A stretch of 64,000 nucleotides of DNA from Clostridium_AW sp040797845 (GCA_040797845.1 JBFNFA010000009.1:118536-182535); one strand, 5' to 3'. Numbered from the stretch's first letter, positions 17,625-26,423 are shown. The notes: generated by a model from the letters alone, not told the origin. A program made the numbers and translations.

Positions 17625-18416
17625 CTATATAAACTTCGATTCTTTTAATGCCTTAAATATTCTATTACTTAACTCTTCAGCACTTCCTTGCCAAATTTCT
17701 TTATGATCATTCACAGCTGGCGGAAAAATCCTTTCAACTTGAGTTGGAGAACCGCTAAGTCCATATCTATTTTCATCTTTATCTTCAAAATCATCTAATG
17801 AATAAAATTTAATTTCTCTATCTTCTGTATTTTTCTTTCTTTTATATGAAGGAAGTCTTGGCTCAAAAATATCTTTTTCCACTGTAAGCAAACAAGGAAA
17901 TTTAATTTCTGCAACTTCTACAGTATCCGGCATATCCATTTCCACAACTATTGAATTACCCTTTACTTCTAATATTTTTAATACATTTGCAATATGAGGT
18001 ATATTTAAGTATTCTGCCATTTCTGGTCCAACCTGCGCTGTATCTCCATCAGTAGTTTGTTTCCCACAAATTACAATATCAAATTCATCCATCTTTTTTA
18101 TTCCCTGGGACAAGGTGTATGAGGTTGCAAGCACATCCGCCCCGGCAAATCTTCTGTCGGATAAAATAACTCCCTCATCTGCTCCCATGGCATATGCTTC
18201 TTTAATTATTTCTCCAGCTTGTGGTGGCCCCATAGTTATTACCTTAATCTCGCCACCATGCTTTTCCTTAAGCATTAATGCAGTTTCAAGTGCATATAAA
18301 TCATAGGGATTCATCTTTGAATCTATACCATCTCTCTTTAACACCCCTGTAACTGGATCAACTTCTACTTTTGAAGTTCCTGGAACCTGTTTAATACATA
18401 CTAACATGTTCATCAT
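17625..18416 (-). CDS. lctB: Electron transfer flavoprotein beta subunit
   Basis: EtfB pairs with EtfA and, in bifurcating complexes, carries the FAD that splits or merges electrons between NADH and ferredoxin. Family motifs are visible: MLVCIKQVPGT near the start, VDPVTGVLKRDG, MNPYDLYALE, GADEGVILSDRRFAGADVLAT, CGKQTTDGDTAQVGP and PCLLTVEKD. GGAGGT precedes two adjacent ATG codons at 18416 and 18413, and either may initiate. The gene follows the racemase gene by 73 bases, with no terminator between them. Confidence 0.92.
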   Translation of the reverse strand: MMNMLVCIKQVPGTSKVEVDPVTGVLKRDGIDSKMNPYDLYALETALMLKEKHGGEIKVITMGPPQAGEIIKEAYAMGADEGVILSDRRFAGADVLATSYTLSQGIKKMDEFDIVICGKQTTDGDTAQVGPEMAEYLNIPHIANVLKILEVKGNSIVVEMDMPDTVEVAEIKFPCLLTVEKDIFEPRLPSYKRKKNTEDREIKFYSLDDFEDKDENRYGLSGSPTQVERIFPPAVNDHKEIWQGSAEELSNRIFKALKESKFI

Positions 18417-18489
18417 TATTACCTCCAATATTATAGATTTTGTGATAATTTTATACTTATAGTGAAATATATTAAAATATATTTGTATA

Positions 18490-19761
18490 TTATTTAACTA
18501 CTACCGCTACACCGTCTGGAATAACTGCTACTTTGGCATTTTCTCCTTTTATTTCAAAAGCTCTCTTTAAAGCTTCTTCTATAGTAAATGCATGTTGCAT
18601 ATGCATATTTTTTATTAAATTTGGATCACACATATCTGTAACCATTATTACAATAAATTTATCTAAAATTCTTGATAATATTTGAAACTCCCACTGATCT
18701 GGAATGGTCTTATCTCTTGGTATTTTAATTACCTTATCTAAAACCTCCTTAGGAGATTTAGCATTAGCTAAATTATCGTAAAAAGCCTGTCCTCCATGTC
18801 CATCGCTACAGGAAGCAACCATAATAATTACTCCACCTTCACTACAAGTAGCTTCTGCTGCTGTCATTCCTTTTACAGATTGATATACATTCTGGTCTAA
18901 AGGATACCCTCCATTACTTGTAATTACAATATCTGAGTCTACCTTTTTTACTGTGGATAATTTCTCCACAAATTCGCATCCCTTATTATGAGCATATTCA
19001 CTATGACCTGCTACTGCATGTATTACTTTTTTATCATGGTCTAGCATTACATTTAATATAAAAGCAAGCTTTGCCACCTTAGCTGCGTATAGCATATCTT
19101 CATGAATTGGATTTTTATTTAAAGTTCCAGTTCTAGCATTAGGGCTTGCTATAAATTCAGAACAATGGTTTGCCATGATAGTTTCAGCGGATGCTATTCC
19201 TGGTAATACACTTTTTCTTCCTCCAGAAAATCCTGCAAAGAAATGGGATTCAATAAATCCTTCTGCTATTAAAAGCTCAGTCTCTATTGCCACTTTATTT
19301 AAATACAACTCTCCTCCAGAAGGAAGTATTCCCATTTTAACCATGCTATCTTTATCCGTTGATATATGCATAACTAGCTCTTCATTTTTAACAATTTCTT
19401 CTCCAAACTTATCTATAAGCTCCTCTTTAGTAGTTGGTCTATGAAATCCAGTTGCTATAAGTATTTTTATTTTTATATCTGGATTAGCTGCTCTAATCCT
19501 TTTTAGTAATATAGGCAGGGTTACTTTACTTGGCACAGGTCGAGTGTGATCACTAGTTATAATAACCATATTATTTTTTCCTTTTACCAAATCCTCTAAT
19601 GAAGGACTTTCTATAGGATTGTCCAATGCTTCATTAATTATCTCCTGTTGACTTTTTTCCACTATATAAGAATCCGCCTTAGATTCCAGTATAGCTACTA
19701 AATTCTTATCTGGTATATTGACGCTTAAATGTTTTTTCCAATAAGGTATTTTTATTTCCAT
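18490..19761 (-). CDS. larA: LarA-type nickel-pincer lactate racemase
   Basis: LarA interconverts D- and L-lactate using the nickel-pincer nucleotide cofactor. Characteristic segments are TSDHTRPVPS, ATGFHRPTT, SHFFAGFSGGRKSVLPG (containing the cofactor-attached lysine region) and HCSEFIASP, and the 423-residue length fits. The frame opens earlier at a GTG, but AAAGGTGG overlaps that reading and supports the ATG at 19761. Next to lactate permease and lactate dehydrogenase genes it corresponds to LctF. It would let a dehydrogenase of one stereospecificity use both isomers. The cofactor-making larB, larC and larE genes are not in the window. Some LarA homologues act on other 2-hydroxy acids. 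Confidence 0.88.
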   Translation of the reverse strand: MEIKIPYWKKHLSVNIPDKNLVAILESKADSYIVEKSQQEIINEALDNPIESPSLEDLVKGKNNMVIITSDHTRPVPSKVTLPILLKRIRAANPDIKIKILIATGFHRPTTKEELIDKFGEEIVKNEELVMHISTDKDSMVKMGILPSGGELYLNKVAIETELLIAEGFIESHFFAGFSGGRKSVLPGIASAETIMANHCSEFIASPNARTGTLNKNPIHEDMLYAAKVAKLAFILNVMLDHDKKVIHAVAGHSEYAHNKGCEFVEKLSTVKKVDSDIVITSNGGYPLDQNVYQSVKGMTAAEATCSEGGVIIMVASCSDGHGGQAFYDNLANAKSPKEVLDKVIKIPRDKTIPDQWEFQILSRILDKFIVIMVTDMCDPNLIKNMHMQHAFTIEEALKRAFEIKGENAKVAVIPDGVAVVVK

Positions 19762-19787
19762 TAAAACAACCACCTTTAAAATTATTT

Positions 19788-21314
19788 TTAGATTATATTA
19801 AATAAGGGTGCAGCAAAATATGCTACTAGACCTAAAATAATTACATAGAATATACAAATCTTAAATGTTGCATTTAAAATTTTACCTTCTGCCCCTACGA
19901 GTCCCGTAGCTGCTGTGGCTACTGCTATACTTTGAGGAGATATCATTTTCCCAGCAGTTGCTCCACCGGTATTAGCAGCTGCAAGCCAATAAGGACTTAG
20001 ATTTAAACTTTTAGCCACCTCTACCTGTAAACCTCCAAACAATACATTACATGAAGTATCACTTCCTGTAACAAAAGTCCCCATTGCACCTATTACGGGA
20101 GATATCAGCGGATAATATTTTCCTGTTACCTGCACAAGTATTGTTGCTATTGATTTAATCATGCCGCTATATCCCATAACCTTTGCTAAAGCTACTATAG
20201 ATAGTATGGTTATAAATGACTTACTCATCTGTTTAAAGGTTTTCATTAAAATGTGAAACATATCTTTAAATTTTGCTCCTTGTATAGCTCCACCTATAAA
20301 AGTAGCTATAATTATTAATGTTCCAGGAGTTGCCAACCATAGAAGTGTAAATGGCTTAGCTCCTTCCCCAGTATAAATATATACAGATGTCTGTATAGTA
20401 GATAAAAATTCATTTATATTTGGAAATAATGGACTAGTAAAAATTATAAATAGAAAAACTAGTATAAATGGTAACCAAGCTAATACTACACTTTTAAATG
20501 TAATACTTTTATCACCTGGAGAAGATTTCTCTTTATAAAATACCTTTGCCATAATAATGGTACATATCATAGAGGATACACTTCCTACAATAGATGGAAG
20601 ATCTGCTCCCATATGCTTGGCTATAAATATTTGAGGAATGGCAAAGCTTATTCCAGATACCAAAGTTATTGCTACCACACCTTTTATTCCCTTTATAGTC
20701 TTTTCTGTCAACATTACTAATATAATTGGAATGAGTATTATGATAGGAGTTAAGAAAATTGTAACGGCATAACTTAAAAGATTAACATCTAATGATGTGA
20801 TTTGAGCAAGAGTACTTACAGGGATGCCTATAGCTCCAAAAGCTGTAGGAGCTGTATTAGCAATTAAACATATTATTGCAGCAAATACTGGATCAAACCC
20901 TAATGCAGCCAGTATACTAGCTGGTATAGCTACTGCAGTTCCAAAACCTGCTATGGCTTCTAAAAAACCTCCAAAGCCCCAAGCTAAAATTAAAACTAAT
21001 ATTCTTTTATCTGTTGAAATGTTTATCATCATTTTCTTTATTAGTTCCATACTTTTAGTATGAACAGATACATTATAAGTAAATACTGCTGCTATTATAA
21101 CTAACATTATTGGCCAAAGTCCTAAAGCTATTCCCTCTAATGCTGCAGTTGCTGCATCTAAGGCCGGCATCTTCCAAAAAACTATAGCCAGTATTAAAGT
21201 AATTAATAATGTAAGAAAACAAGTTTTGTGCCCCTCCATTTTTAGCGCACCTAAAGATATGACAAGCCAAACTATGGGTATCAGTGCAACTAAAAATAAT
21301 AAGTATTCATTCAT
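19788..21314 (-). CDS. lctP: L-lactate permease (LctP family)
   Basis: This is a polytopic membrane protein of about 508 residues with some 13 hydrophobic segments, a typical length for the lactate permease family. LWPIMLVIIAA, WGFGGFLEAIAGFGTAVAIP, PVIGAMGTFVTGSDTSCNVLFG and the C-terminal NTGGATAGKMISPQSIAVATAA are hallmark stretches. It imports lactate by proton symport. It is the first gene of the lactate operon and sits directly behind the operator-bearing promoter. AAGGGGG is spaced seven bases before the ATG at 21314; the TTG at 21320 is too close to it. Confidence 0.93.
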   Translation of the reverse strand: MNEYLLFLVALIPIVWLVISLGALKMEGHKTCFLTLLITLILAIVFWKMPALDAATAALEGIALGLWPIMLVIIAAVFTYNVSVHTKSMELIKKMMINISTDKRILVLILAWGFGGFLEAIAGFGTAVAIPASILAALGFDPVFAAIICLIANTAPTAFGAIGIPVSTLAQITSLDVNLLSYAVTIFLTPIIILIPIILVMLTEKTIKGIKGVVAITLVSGISFAIPQIFIAKHMGADLPSIVGSVSSMICTIIMAKVFYKEKSSPGDKSITFKSVVLAWLPFILVFLFIIFTSPLFPNINEFLSTIQTSVYIYTGEGAKPFTLLWLATPGTLIIIATFIGGAIQGAKFKDMFHILMKTFKQMSKSFITILSIVALAKVMGYSGMIKSIATILVQVTGKYYPLISPVIGAMGTFVTGSDTSCNVLFGGLQVEVAKSLNLSPYWLAAANTGGATAGKMISPQSIAVATAATGLVGAEGKILNATFKICIFYVIILGLVAYFAAPLFNII

Positions 21315-21330
21315 TTCCAATCCCCCTTAT

Positions 21331-21357
21331 TGGTATTATGGTATTATGGTACTACCA
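21331..21357 (-). promoter_or_regulatory. FadR/LldR-type operator with half-site array
   Basis: The perfect palindrome TGGTACTACCA (21347-21357) fits the LldR/PdhR/FadR-family pattern TNGT-N3-ACNA. Two TGGTATTA units with 8-base period (21331-21346) extend it on one side, each giving another TGGTA half-site. It lies about 12 bases downstream of the -10 element, a position suited to repression by the GntR-family protein encoded next door. Confidence 0.75.
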
Positions 21358-21368
21358 GTTACACCATA

Positions 21369-21397
21369 ATAATATCACAATATTTAAAATATTTCTA
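21369..21397 (-). promoter_or_regulatory. Probable promoter of the lactate operon
   Basis: On the minus strand TAGAAA (21397-21392), a 17-base spacer and TATTAT (21374-21369) precede the permease gene. The -35 is weak. Confidence 0.5.
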
Positions 21398-21400
21398 TAA

Positions 21401-21418
21401 TGGTTAATATATTAACAT
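21401..21418. promoter_or_regulatory. Rex-like operator
   Basis: TGGTTAATATATTAACAT contains the perfect palindrome GTTAA-TATA-TTAAC. It matches 12 of the 14 fixed bases of the Rex consensus TTGTTAA-N4-TTAACAA. It lies just upstream of the putative -35 box of the lactate operon. Rex senses NADH/NAD+, which fits an NAD-reducing lactate dehydrogenase. Confidence 0.55.
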
Positions 21419-21515
21419 TAATTTCATATTAGGGGAAATCATATTTTATCCTATATATAAAGAGTTATTTGCATATAATTGATTTCTGAAAATTTTAAAT
21501 TTTATTATTTTATAT

Positions 21516-21563
21516 AAAAAAACTAAGTACATTGTTATTTTTATAACAACATGCTTAGTTTTT
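21516..21563 (-). terminator. Terminator of the GntR-family regulator gene
   Basis: Two stacked stems pair AAAAACTAAG with CTTAGTTTTT and TTGTTAT with ATAACAA. On the minus strand CTTAGTTTTTTT ends the structure. The distal arm overlaps the regulator stop codon region. Confidence 0.75.
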
Positions 21564-21564
21564 C

Positions 21565-22257
21565 TTATTTTGACATGTATTCATTTATAGTTTCTAAATG
21601 TATGCTCATAGCTTTTAGAGCCTTTTGTGGATCATGTTCACTTAAAGCTATATATATAGCTTCATGTTGCTTTACTAATAACTCTTTATTATCTGTATTT
21701 ATTAATATATTTCTTCTAGCATTCTCTATAAAAATTTCCATCAAGGATGATATTGCATTTAATATGCTAAGGATTAAAAAATTTTTAGAAACTTGAGCTA
21801 TTTTATAATGAAATTCTCTATCAGCTTTTACCATTTCCTCATCTTCATCAAGATTTTTAAATTTATCTATTAAATCTCTTAATTCAGCAAGCTCATCTTT
21901 TGATATTCTTGTAGCTGCTAAAGTAGCAGTTTCTTTTTCTATTATTTTTCTAAGCTCTAATATATCCATAGGGTCACTTTTCTCAAGTATAAACATTATT
22001 GATAATGGTTCGAATAAATTATTTTCAAAGTTACTCTTTATAAAATTTCCTTCTCCTTGCCTTGATTCTACAAGCCCTATTATTTCAAGTGCTCTTAAAG
22101 CTTCTCTTATAGATGTTCTGCTCACTTGTAACTTTTCAACTAAATCTCTTTCAGAAGGTAGTTTATCTCCTTTTTTTAATATACCCTTATTTATCATATC
22201 TTTGATTTGTTCAATAACTTGTTCATAAACCTTTGTGTTTTTTATTGGAGTAAACAT
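21565..22257 (-). CDS. GntR/FadR-subfamily (FCD) transcriptional regulator of lactate use
   Basis: The 230-residue protein has an N-terminal winged helix (GDKLPSERDLVEKLQVSRTSIREALRAL, about residues 36-63). A C-terminal FCD ligand-binding domain carries the usual Asp/His metal-binding residues (ADREFHYKIAQ, KQHEAIYIAL). FCD regulators such as LldR respond to lactate or other carboxylates. Its position just upstream of the lactate operon, and the FadR-type operator at that operon, make it the likely LctA-like regulator. It has its own terminator and may be transcribed from the preceding exonuclease gene, which ends 36 bases before its start. Confidence 0.88.
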   Translation of the reverse strand: MFTPIKNTKVYEQVIEQIKDMINKGILKKGDKLPSERDLVEKLQVSRTSIREALRALEIIGLVESRQGEGNFIKSNFENNLFEPLSIMFILEKSDPMDILELRKIIEKETATLAATRISKDELAELRDLIDKFKNLDEDEEMVKADREFHYKIAQVSKNFLILSILNAISSLMEIFIENARRNILINTDNKELLVKQHEAIYIALSEHDPQKALKAMSIHLETINEYMSK

Positions 22258-22293
22258 AGTGTCATTCCTTTCTTTATCATTAAATAGTAGATT

Positions 22294-22938
22294 CTATATT
22301 ATCTGCAACCAGCTAACACTCATATAAAAAAGGCTAACTACATCCTGCTCATTGTATAGAAGTATCTTCTCTATTTTTTCATTAGGCATTCTGTTAATAT
22401 AATCTCTATCCTTTACTATTTTACCAAAAGTTTTCGCTAAGTTTTGGCCACTGATTAGTTCACTTTCCCTCTCAATATTAAATTCTTTCTCCAACGCTTT
22501 AAGCCCTATACTTGTTTTTTTAATTTTCTCATATTCCTTTTGTAAATCTACATGAATAAAATAATCATCTATATTAATATCAACTTTATATTTTTTAAAT
22601 AAATGATTTATAACCGTAAAGTCATTATTACCTGAAAAAGTTACAATGTATTTTTTAGAGCTGCTCATATTTATGAAATACCTTTTAGCTAGTTTTAAGA
22701 TTTCTCTTGAGTCCTCTTTATTCTCAATCATATATTGAGTTATATTCAAACTATTAGTTATCTCATCATAATAGCAACTTCCAAATACCCCTACACATAT
22801 AGGTTTTTTATAGACATAATGCTCTAAATCAAAAAAAATAGAATTTTTATATATCGCATTATCAATATCATATAAACAATATTCATCTAGAATATCATCA
22901 AGTTTAATACTTTTTTCTCTTATAATCACTAGTACCAC
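22294..22938 (-). CDS. RNase H-like (YprB-type) predicted 3'-5' exonuclease
   Basis: The 214-residue protein shows a degenerate but complete-looking DEDD-type pattern: FFDLEHY (Asp and Glu of motif I), FSGNNDFTVINHLF (motif II), GLKALEKEFNIER, and NEQDVVSLFYM (motif III Asp). It resembles the family of the better-conserved paralogue at 30144-30941. The start is uncertain: GTG at 22938 and GTG at 22929 are both possible. The preceding HAD gene ends 14 bases upstream, so the two are probably cotranscribed. The natural substrate is unknown. Confidence 0.7.
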   Translation of the reverse strand: MVLVIIREKSIKLDDILDEYCLYDIDNAIYKNSIFFDLEHYVYKKPICVGVFGSCYYDEITNSLNITQYMIENKEDSREILKLAKRYFINMSSSKKYIVTFSGNNDFTVINHLFKKYKVDINIDDYFIHVDLQKEYEKIKKTSIGLKALEKEFNIERESELISGQNLAKTFGKIVKDRDYINRMPNEKIEKILLYNEQDVVSLFYMSVSWLQII

Positions 22939-22952
22939 TCTTTTCTAATAAA

Positions 22953-23687
22953 TTACAACATAAGTAACTCTAAATTACTTGGATTAATATTATATATTAC
23001 ATCTTTTCTTTCAACGATTATATTGATTTTTTCTGATAAATCCTTATCTTCTAATACTTTATTTATCAATTCTCTGGTAGGATTTACACAGATAGGATAT
23101 TTAATCATTTTAAACATAGAAAAATCTCCTGATGTATCTCCATATGCATAACTACTCTCTAAATCAATATTATATCTTTCTACTAATTCTTCAATAGCCT
23201 TTTGTTTACTAACACTATCCCACATAGGTATTACATCCCCAGTATAAATTTCATTGTCATCCATAATATATGTGGTTCCTCTATAATCATCAAAACCATG
23301 CTTCAAGCTCATCTCTCTTACTAATTCTATGGGACTACCTGAAATAGTTATAACCTTATGCCCCTGTTCTTTATGCCACTTTATTCTATCTCTTGTATAA
23401 GTGTAAACTCTATCCCCCTTTTGGGATATTACATTTTTAGCAATGACTTCTACTTGATATTTGTGAAGTCCTTTTATAGCCTCTAAATATATACCAGCCA
23501 TTTTTAATAAATAATTATCATAGTTTCCTTGCCTTTTATCCCATTTTTCATATTCGGGTCTAACTTCATTATGCCATCTTTCTGAGCTTATTATCTCATA
23601 TCTTATTAGTTTTTTAAATACTTCAGAAATCAATCCTTCTCTATATAGAGTACCATCTATATCGAAAAATGCTACAATATTTTTCAT
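22953..23687 (-). CDS. HAD-superfamily IB phosphatase
   Basis: HAD motifs are clear: FFDIDGTLY (nucleophile Asp9 and acid Asp11), TISGSP (motif II) and YGDTSGDFSM (motif III/IV acidic pair). The lysine expected between motifs II and III is plausible in the GDVIPMWDSVSKQKA region. The 244-residue length and helical cap fit SerB-like IB hydrolases, which act on small phosphomonoesters; the substrate is not readable. GGAGG precedes the ATG. It heads a two-gene unit with the exonuclease-like gene. Confidence 0.85.
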   Translation of the reverse strand: MKNIVAFFDIDGTLYREGLISEVFKKLIRYEIISSERWHNEVRPEYEKWDKRQGNYDNYLLKMAGIYLEAIKGLHKYQVEVIAKNVISQKGDRVYTYTRDRIKWHKEQGHKVITISGSPIELVREMSLKHGFDDYRGTTYIMDDNEIYTGDVIPMWDSVSKQKAIEELVERYNIDLESSYAYGDTSGDFSMFKMIKYPICVNPTRELINKVLEDKDLSEKINIIVERKDVIYNINPSNLELLML

Positions 23688-23724
23688 ATTATTTCCTCCA
23701 TAAATTTATTATGCACAGTAAATA

Positions 23725-23756
23725 AAAGGTAGAATTTATGTTAAATTCCACCTTTC
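23725..23756 (-). terminator. Intrinsic terminator after the PilZ-like gene
   Basis: AAAGGTAGAATTT pairs with AAATTCCACCTTT (one mismatch). On the minus strand ACCTTTTATTT follows. Confidence 0.7.
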
Positions 23757-23799
23757 ATTATACACCTTATTAATATTATATTCTACTCTATATAGTTAG

Positions 23800-24234
23800 T
23801 TATATACTATTTATATGCTGTTTAATTTTATTTATTTGCTCCATTGTAAGTGAATAAAACTCGCATTCTGTTTCGCAATACTCATCTTGAAACTCTATAT
23901 TCTTCACCTCACATAAACACCAAAAGGATGGATAATCTCCTAAAGCTAAAGAAAAGTTAATAAAATCTCCTACATTAAGAAAAACTTTACTTAATATAGT
24001 AATATTTGTAGAAGACATATCTACAACTTTCATAATAGGTTCTCCATGCCTATATTGCTCATACACACTTTTATCATTTACTCTAGGATAATATATATCT
24101 ATACTAATTTTTCTTTTTTTATCTTTATCACTACTAACATCATTATCCTTATCATTATTAATATTATTATCTTTATCACTATTTTTGTTATCACCATTTA
24201 TATATATATATTTGCCATTTTTATAAATTTTCAA
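23800..24234 (-). CDS. PilZ-like domain protein with low-complexity linker
   Basis: The 144-residue protein begins MKIYKNGKYIYINGD and continues with an Asn/Asp/Lys/Ser-rich stretch (about residues 14-40, repeated DKDN-like units). A beta-rich domain follows, with VVDMSSTNITI, VGDFINFSLALGD and TECEFYSLTMEQINKIKQHI. The domain resembles PilZ c-di-GMP receptors. However, the RxxxR motif is not evident and the D-x-S-x-x-G motif has Asn in place of Gly, so nucleotide binding is doubtful. The start is a TTG about 11 bases after GGTGG. It diverges from feoA. Confidence 0.6.
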   Translation of the reverse strand: MKIYKNGKYIYINGDNKNSDKDNNINNDKDNDVSSDKDKKRKISIDIYYPRVNDKSVYEQYRHGEPIMKVVDMSSTNITILSKVFLNVGDFINFSLALGDYPSFWCLCEVKNIEFQDEYCETECEFYSLTMEQINKIKQHINSI

Positions 24235-24328
24235 AGCCGCATTACCACCTTATGTCGAAAATAAAATTATAGTGTCATTTTTAATACTATTATATAATTT
24301 ATCATATGAAAAAACCAGCAATTTGTTG

Positions 24329-24357
24329 TTGACTTTGACTTTAAAAAATGTTATATT
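24329..24357 (+). promoter_or_regulatory. Sigma-A promoter of the feo operon
   Basis: TTGACT (24329-24334), a 17-base spacer and TATATT (24352-24357) predict a start near 24364, immediately before the Fur box. Confidence 0.75.
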
Positions 24358-24368
24358 TTAATTGAAAA

Positions 24369-24383
24369 TGATAATGATTATCA
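24369..24383 (+). promoter_or_regulatory. Fur box
   Basis: TGATAATGATTATCA is a perfect 7-1-7 inverted repeat identical to the Fur-box core. It lies just past the predicted transcription start of feoA, so iron-loaded Fur would block transcription. Confidence 0.88.
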
Positions 24384-24406
24384 ACACAAGTAAGGGGGGA
24401 TTCTAG

Positions 24407-24673
24407 ATGAATATTAATGATCTAAATTTAGGTGATAAAGCCTATATTGAAGATATATGTGGAAATGATAAATTATGTAAAAGATTATTAGCATTAGGAT
24501 GTACTAAAGGCACGGAAGTAGAATTTAAAACCACAGCCCCTTTTGGAGATCCTATTGTAATTCATTTTAGAGGATTTGATTTGGCATTAAGAAAAAAAGA
24601 TGCTAAAAATATACATGTTAACTTAAAAGAAAGATTGGAGGCCGTGTATGACAACTGTTGCACTTCTAGGTAA
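24407..24673 (+). CDS. feoA: Ferrous iron transport protein A
   Basis: The 88-residue protein has an SH3-like FeoA domain: LNLGDKAYIEDICGN, the RLLALGCTKGTEVEFKTTAPFGDPI motif, and IHFRGFDLALRKKDAKNIHV. FeoA is a small cytosolic partner of FeoB. The ATG follows GGGGGG by seven bases. It overlaps feoB by 26 bases, so the two are translationally coupled, and the Fur-boxed promoter lies 50 bases upstream. Confidence 0.93.
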   Translation: MNINDLNLGDKAYIEDICGNDKLCKRLLALGCTKGTEVEFKTTAPFGDPIVIHFRGFDLALRKKDAKNIHVNLKERLEAVYDNCCTSR

Positions 24674-26411
24674 TCCAAATGTAGGTAAAACTTCACTTTT
24701 TAATGCTTTAACTGGCTCAAACCAATATGTAGGTAACTGGGCGGGAGTAACTGTAGAAAAAAAAGAAGGCTACATTGACAAAAACGTAAAAATAGTTGAT
24801 CTCCCTGGTATCTACGCTATGGATACCTATTCTAATGAAGAAAAAATTTCAAAAGAATTTCTTTCAAGAGACGATGTAGATGTAATATTAAATATAGTAG
24901 ATGCATCTAACCTGGAAAGAAATCTTTACTTAACTTTGCAACTAAAAGAATTTAATAAACCTATAATACTTTTATTAAATATGATTGACATAGTTGAAAA
25001 CAGAGGAATAAAAATTGATTATGATTTATTAAGCAAAAAATTAGATGTTACTGTTATACCCATATCCGCTTCAAAAGGCTTAGGTATAGATAATATAAAG
25101 AATCTACTTTTGGGCGGTAATTTTTTAGATTCACGTAATGCTAATGATTATCACTTTCAGAGTGAAGAAGAGGCATACAACTACATAGAAAGAATCGAAA
25201 AAGATGTGGTTACACATACAAAGGAAAGTAAATCATCTATAACTAAAAAAATTGATAATATTGTACTAAATAAGTTCTTGGCCTATCCTATATTTTTAGG
25301 TATATTATATTTAATTTTTCAATTTACTTTTTCATGGGTAGGACAACCCTTGTCTGATTTGTTAGATGGTTTTGTAAATGATAGTCTAATGCCCACTTTA
25401 GAGGTTTATCTGCAAAGTTCTAGCCCATGGTTTAGATCATTAATTGTAGATGGTATTGTAGGTGGTGTTGGTTCTGTAATTGTATTTTTACCTATAATAC
25501 TTGCCTTATTCCTTGGAATTTCATTTTTAGAGGATAGTGGATACATGTCTAGGGCTGCCTTTATAATGGATAGAATAATGAGAGGAATGGGATTATCAGG
25601 GAAAGCTTTTATCCCTCTTATAGTTGGATTTGGCTGTTCTGTTCCCGGTATAATGGCTGCAAGGACATTAGAAAGTGAAAAAGATCGAAAGCTAACAGCT
25701 CTTTTAGTTCCGTTAATGTCTTGTAATGCTAGACTACCTGTTTATGCACTGTTTGCATCAGTGTTTTTCCCTGGTAAGGAATCTATTGTTGTACTGTCTT
25801 TATATCTACTAGGCATATTAATAGCCTTCATTGTAGGTATATTATTTAAAAACACATTATTTAAAAAAGATGAAGAACCTTTTATTATAGAATTATCGGA
25901 ATATAAAATGCCTGAACCTAAAAATCTTTTATTACACACATGGGATAAAGGTAAAGGATTCTTAAAGAAAGCTGGAACTATTATATTTGCAGTCTCTGTT
26001 ATAGTTTGGTTTTTATCAAACTTTAACTTTAGTGGAATGGTTGAAATAAATGATAGTTTACTAGCTAAAATTGGAGAATTTATTAATCCAATTTTTAAAC
26101 CTTTAGGATTTGCTTCTTGGCAAAATTCAGTATCTCTACTTACAGGATTAATGGCAAAAGAAGTTATCATAGGATCTATGGGAGTTATATATGGTGGTAA
26201 TTTAGTAGAAATTTTACCTAGTCATTTTACTCAGTTATCCGCTATTTCATTCTTAGTATTTGTATTATTATATACACCTTGTATATCCGTAGTAGCTGCT
26301 ATGAAAAAGGAGTATGGTAAGAAAATGGCAATAGGTTCAGTTCTTTATCAAATGGGACTAGCCTGGATAGTATCTTTTTTAATATATAATATAGGAATTT
26401 TAATTTTGTAG
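24648..26411 (+). CDS. feoB: Ferrous iron transporter B (GTPase-permease)
   Basis: FeoB imports Fe2+ across the cytoplasmic membrane. The N-terminal G domain has G1 GNPNVGKTS (about residues 8-16), G3 DLPGIY and G4 NMID. The polytopic membrane part includes the two Gate regions with LIVGFGCSVPGIMAARTLE and LTALLVPLMSCNARLPVYALF. At 587 residues it is on the short side for FeoB, with a compact linker between the G domain and the first helix, but all core motifs are intact. The ATG is preceded by GGAGG inside feoA. Confidence 0.95.
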   Translation: MTTVALLGNPNVGKTSLFNALTGSNQYVGNWAGVTVEKKEGYIDKNVKIVDLPGIYAMDTYSNEEKISKEFLSRDDVDVILNIVDASNLERNLYLTLQLKEFNKPIILLLNMIDIVENRGIKIDYDLLSKKLDVTVIPISASKGLGIDNIKNLLLGGNFLDSRNANDYHFQSEEEAYNYIERIEKDVVTHTKESKSSITKKIDNIVLNKFLAYPIFLGILYLIFQFTFSWVGQPLSDLLDGFVNDSLMPTLEVYLQSSSPWFRSLIVDGIVGGVGSVIVFLPIILALFLGISFLEDSGYMSRAAFIMDRIMRGMGLSGKAFIPLIVGFGCSVPGIMAARTLESEKDRKLTALLVPLMSCNARLPVYALFASVFFPGKESIVVLSLYLLGILIAFIVGILFKNTLFKKDEEPFIIELSEYKMPEPKNLLLHTWDKGKGFLKKAGTIIFAVSVIVWFLSNFNFSGMVEINDSLLAKIGEFINPIFKPLGFASWQNSVSLLTGLMAKEVIIGSMGVIYGGNLVEILPSHFTQLSAISFLVFVLLYTPCISVVAAMKKEYGKKMAIGSVLYQMGLAWIVSFLIYNIGILIL

Positions 26412-26423
26412 GATGGTGATAAT

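Noticed and set aside
24100..24200. CRISPR-like or phase-variable repeat tract
   Set aside because: The TTATCA-like units are short and irregular, and they encode a low-complexity linker in frame. There are no spacers and no constant repeat.
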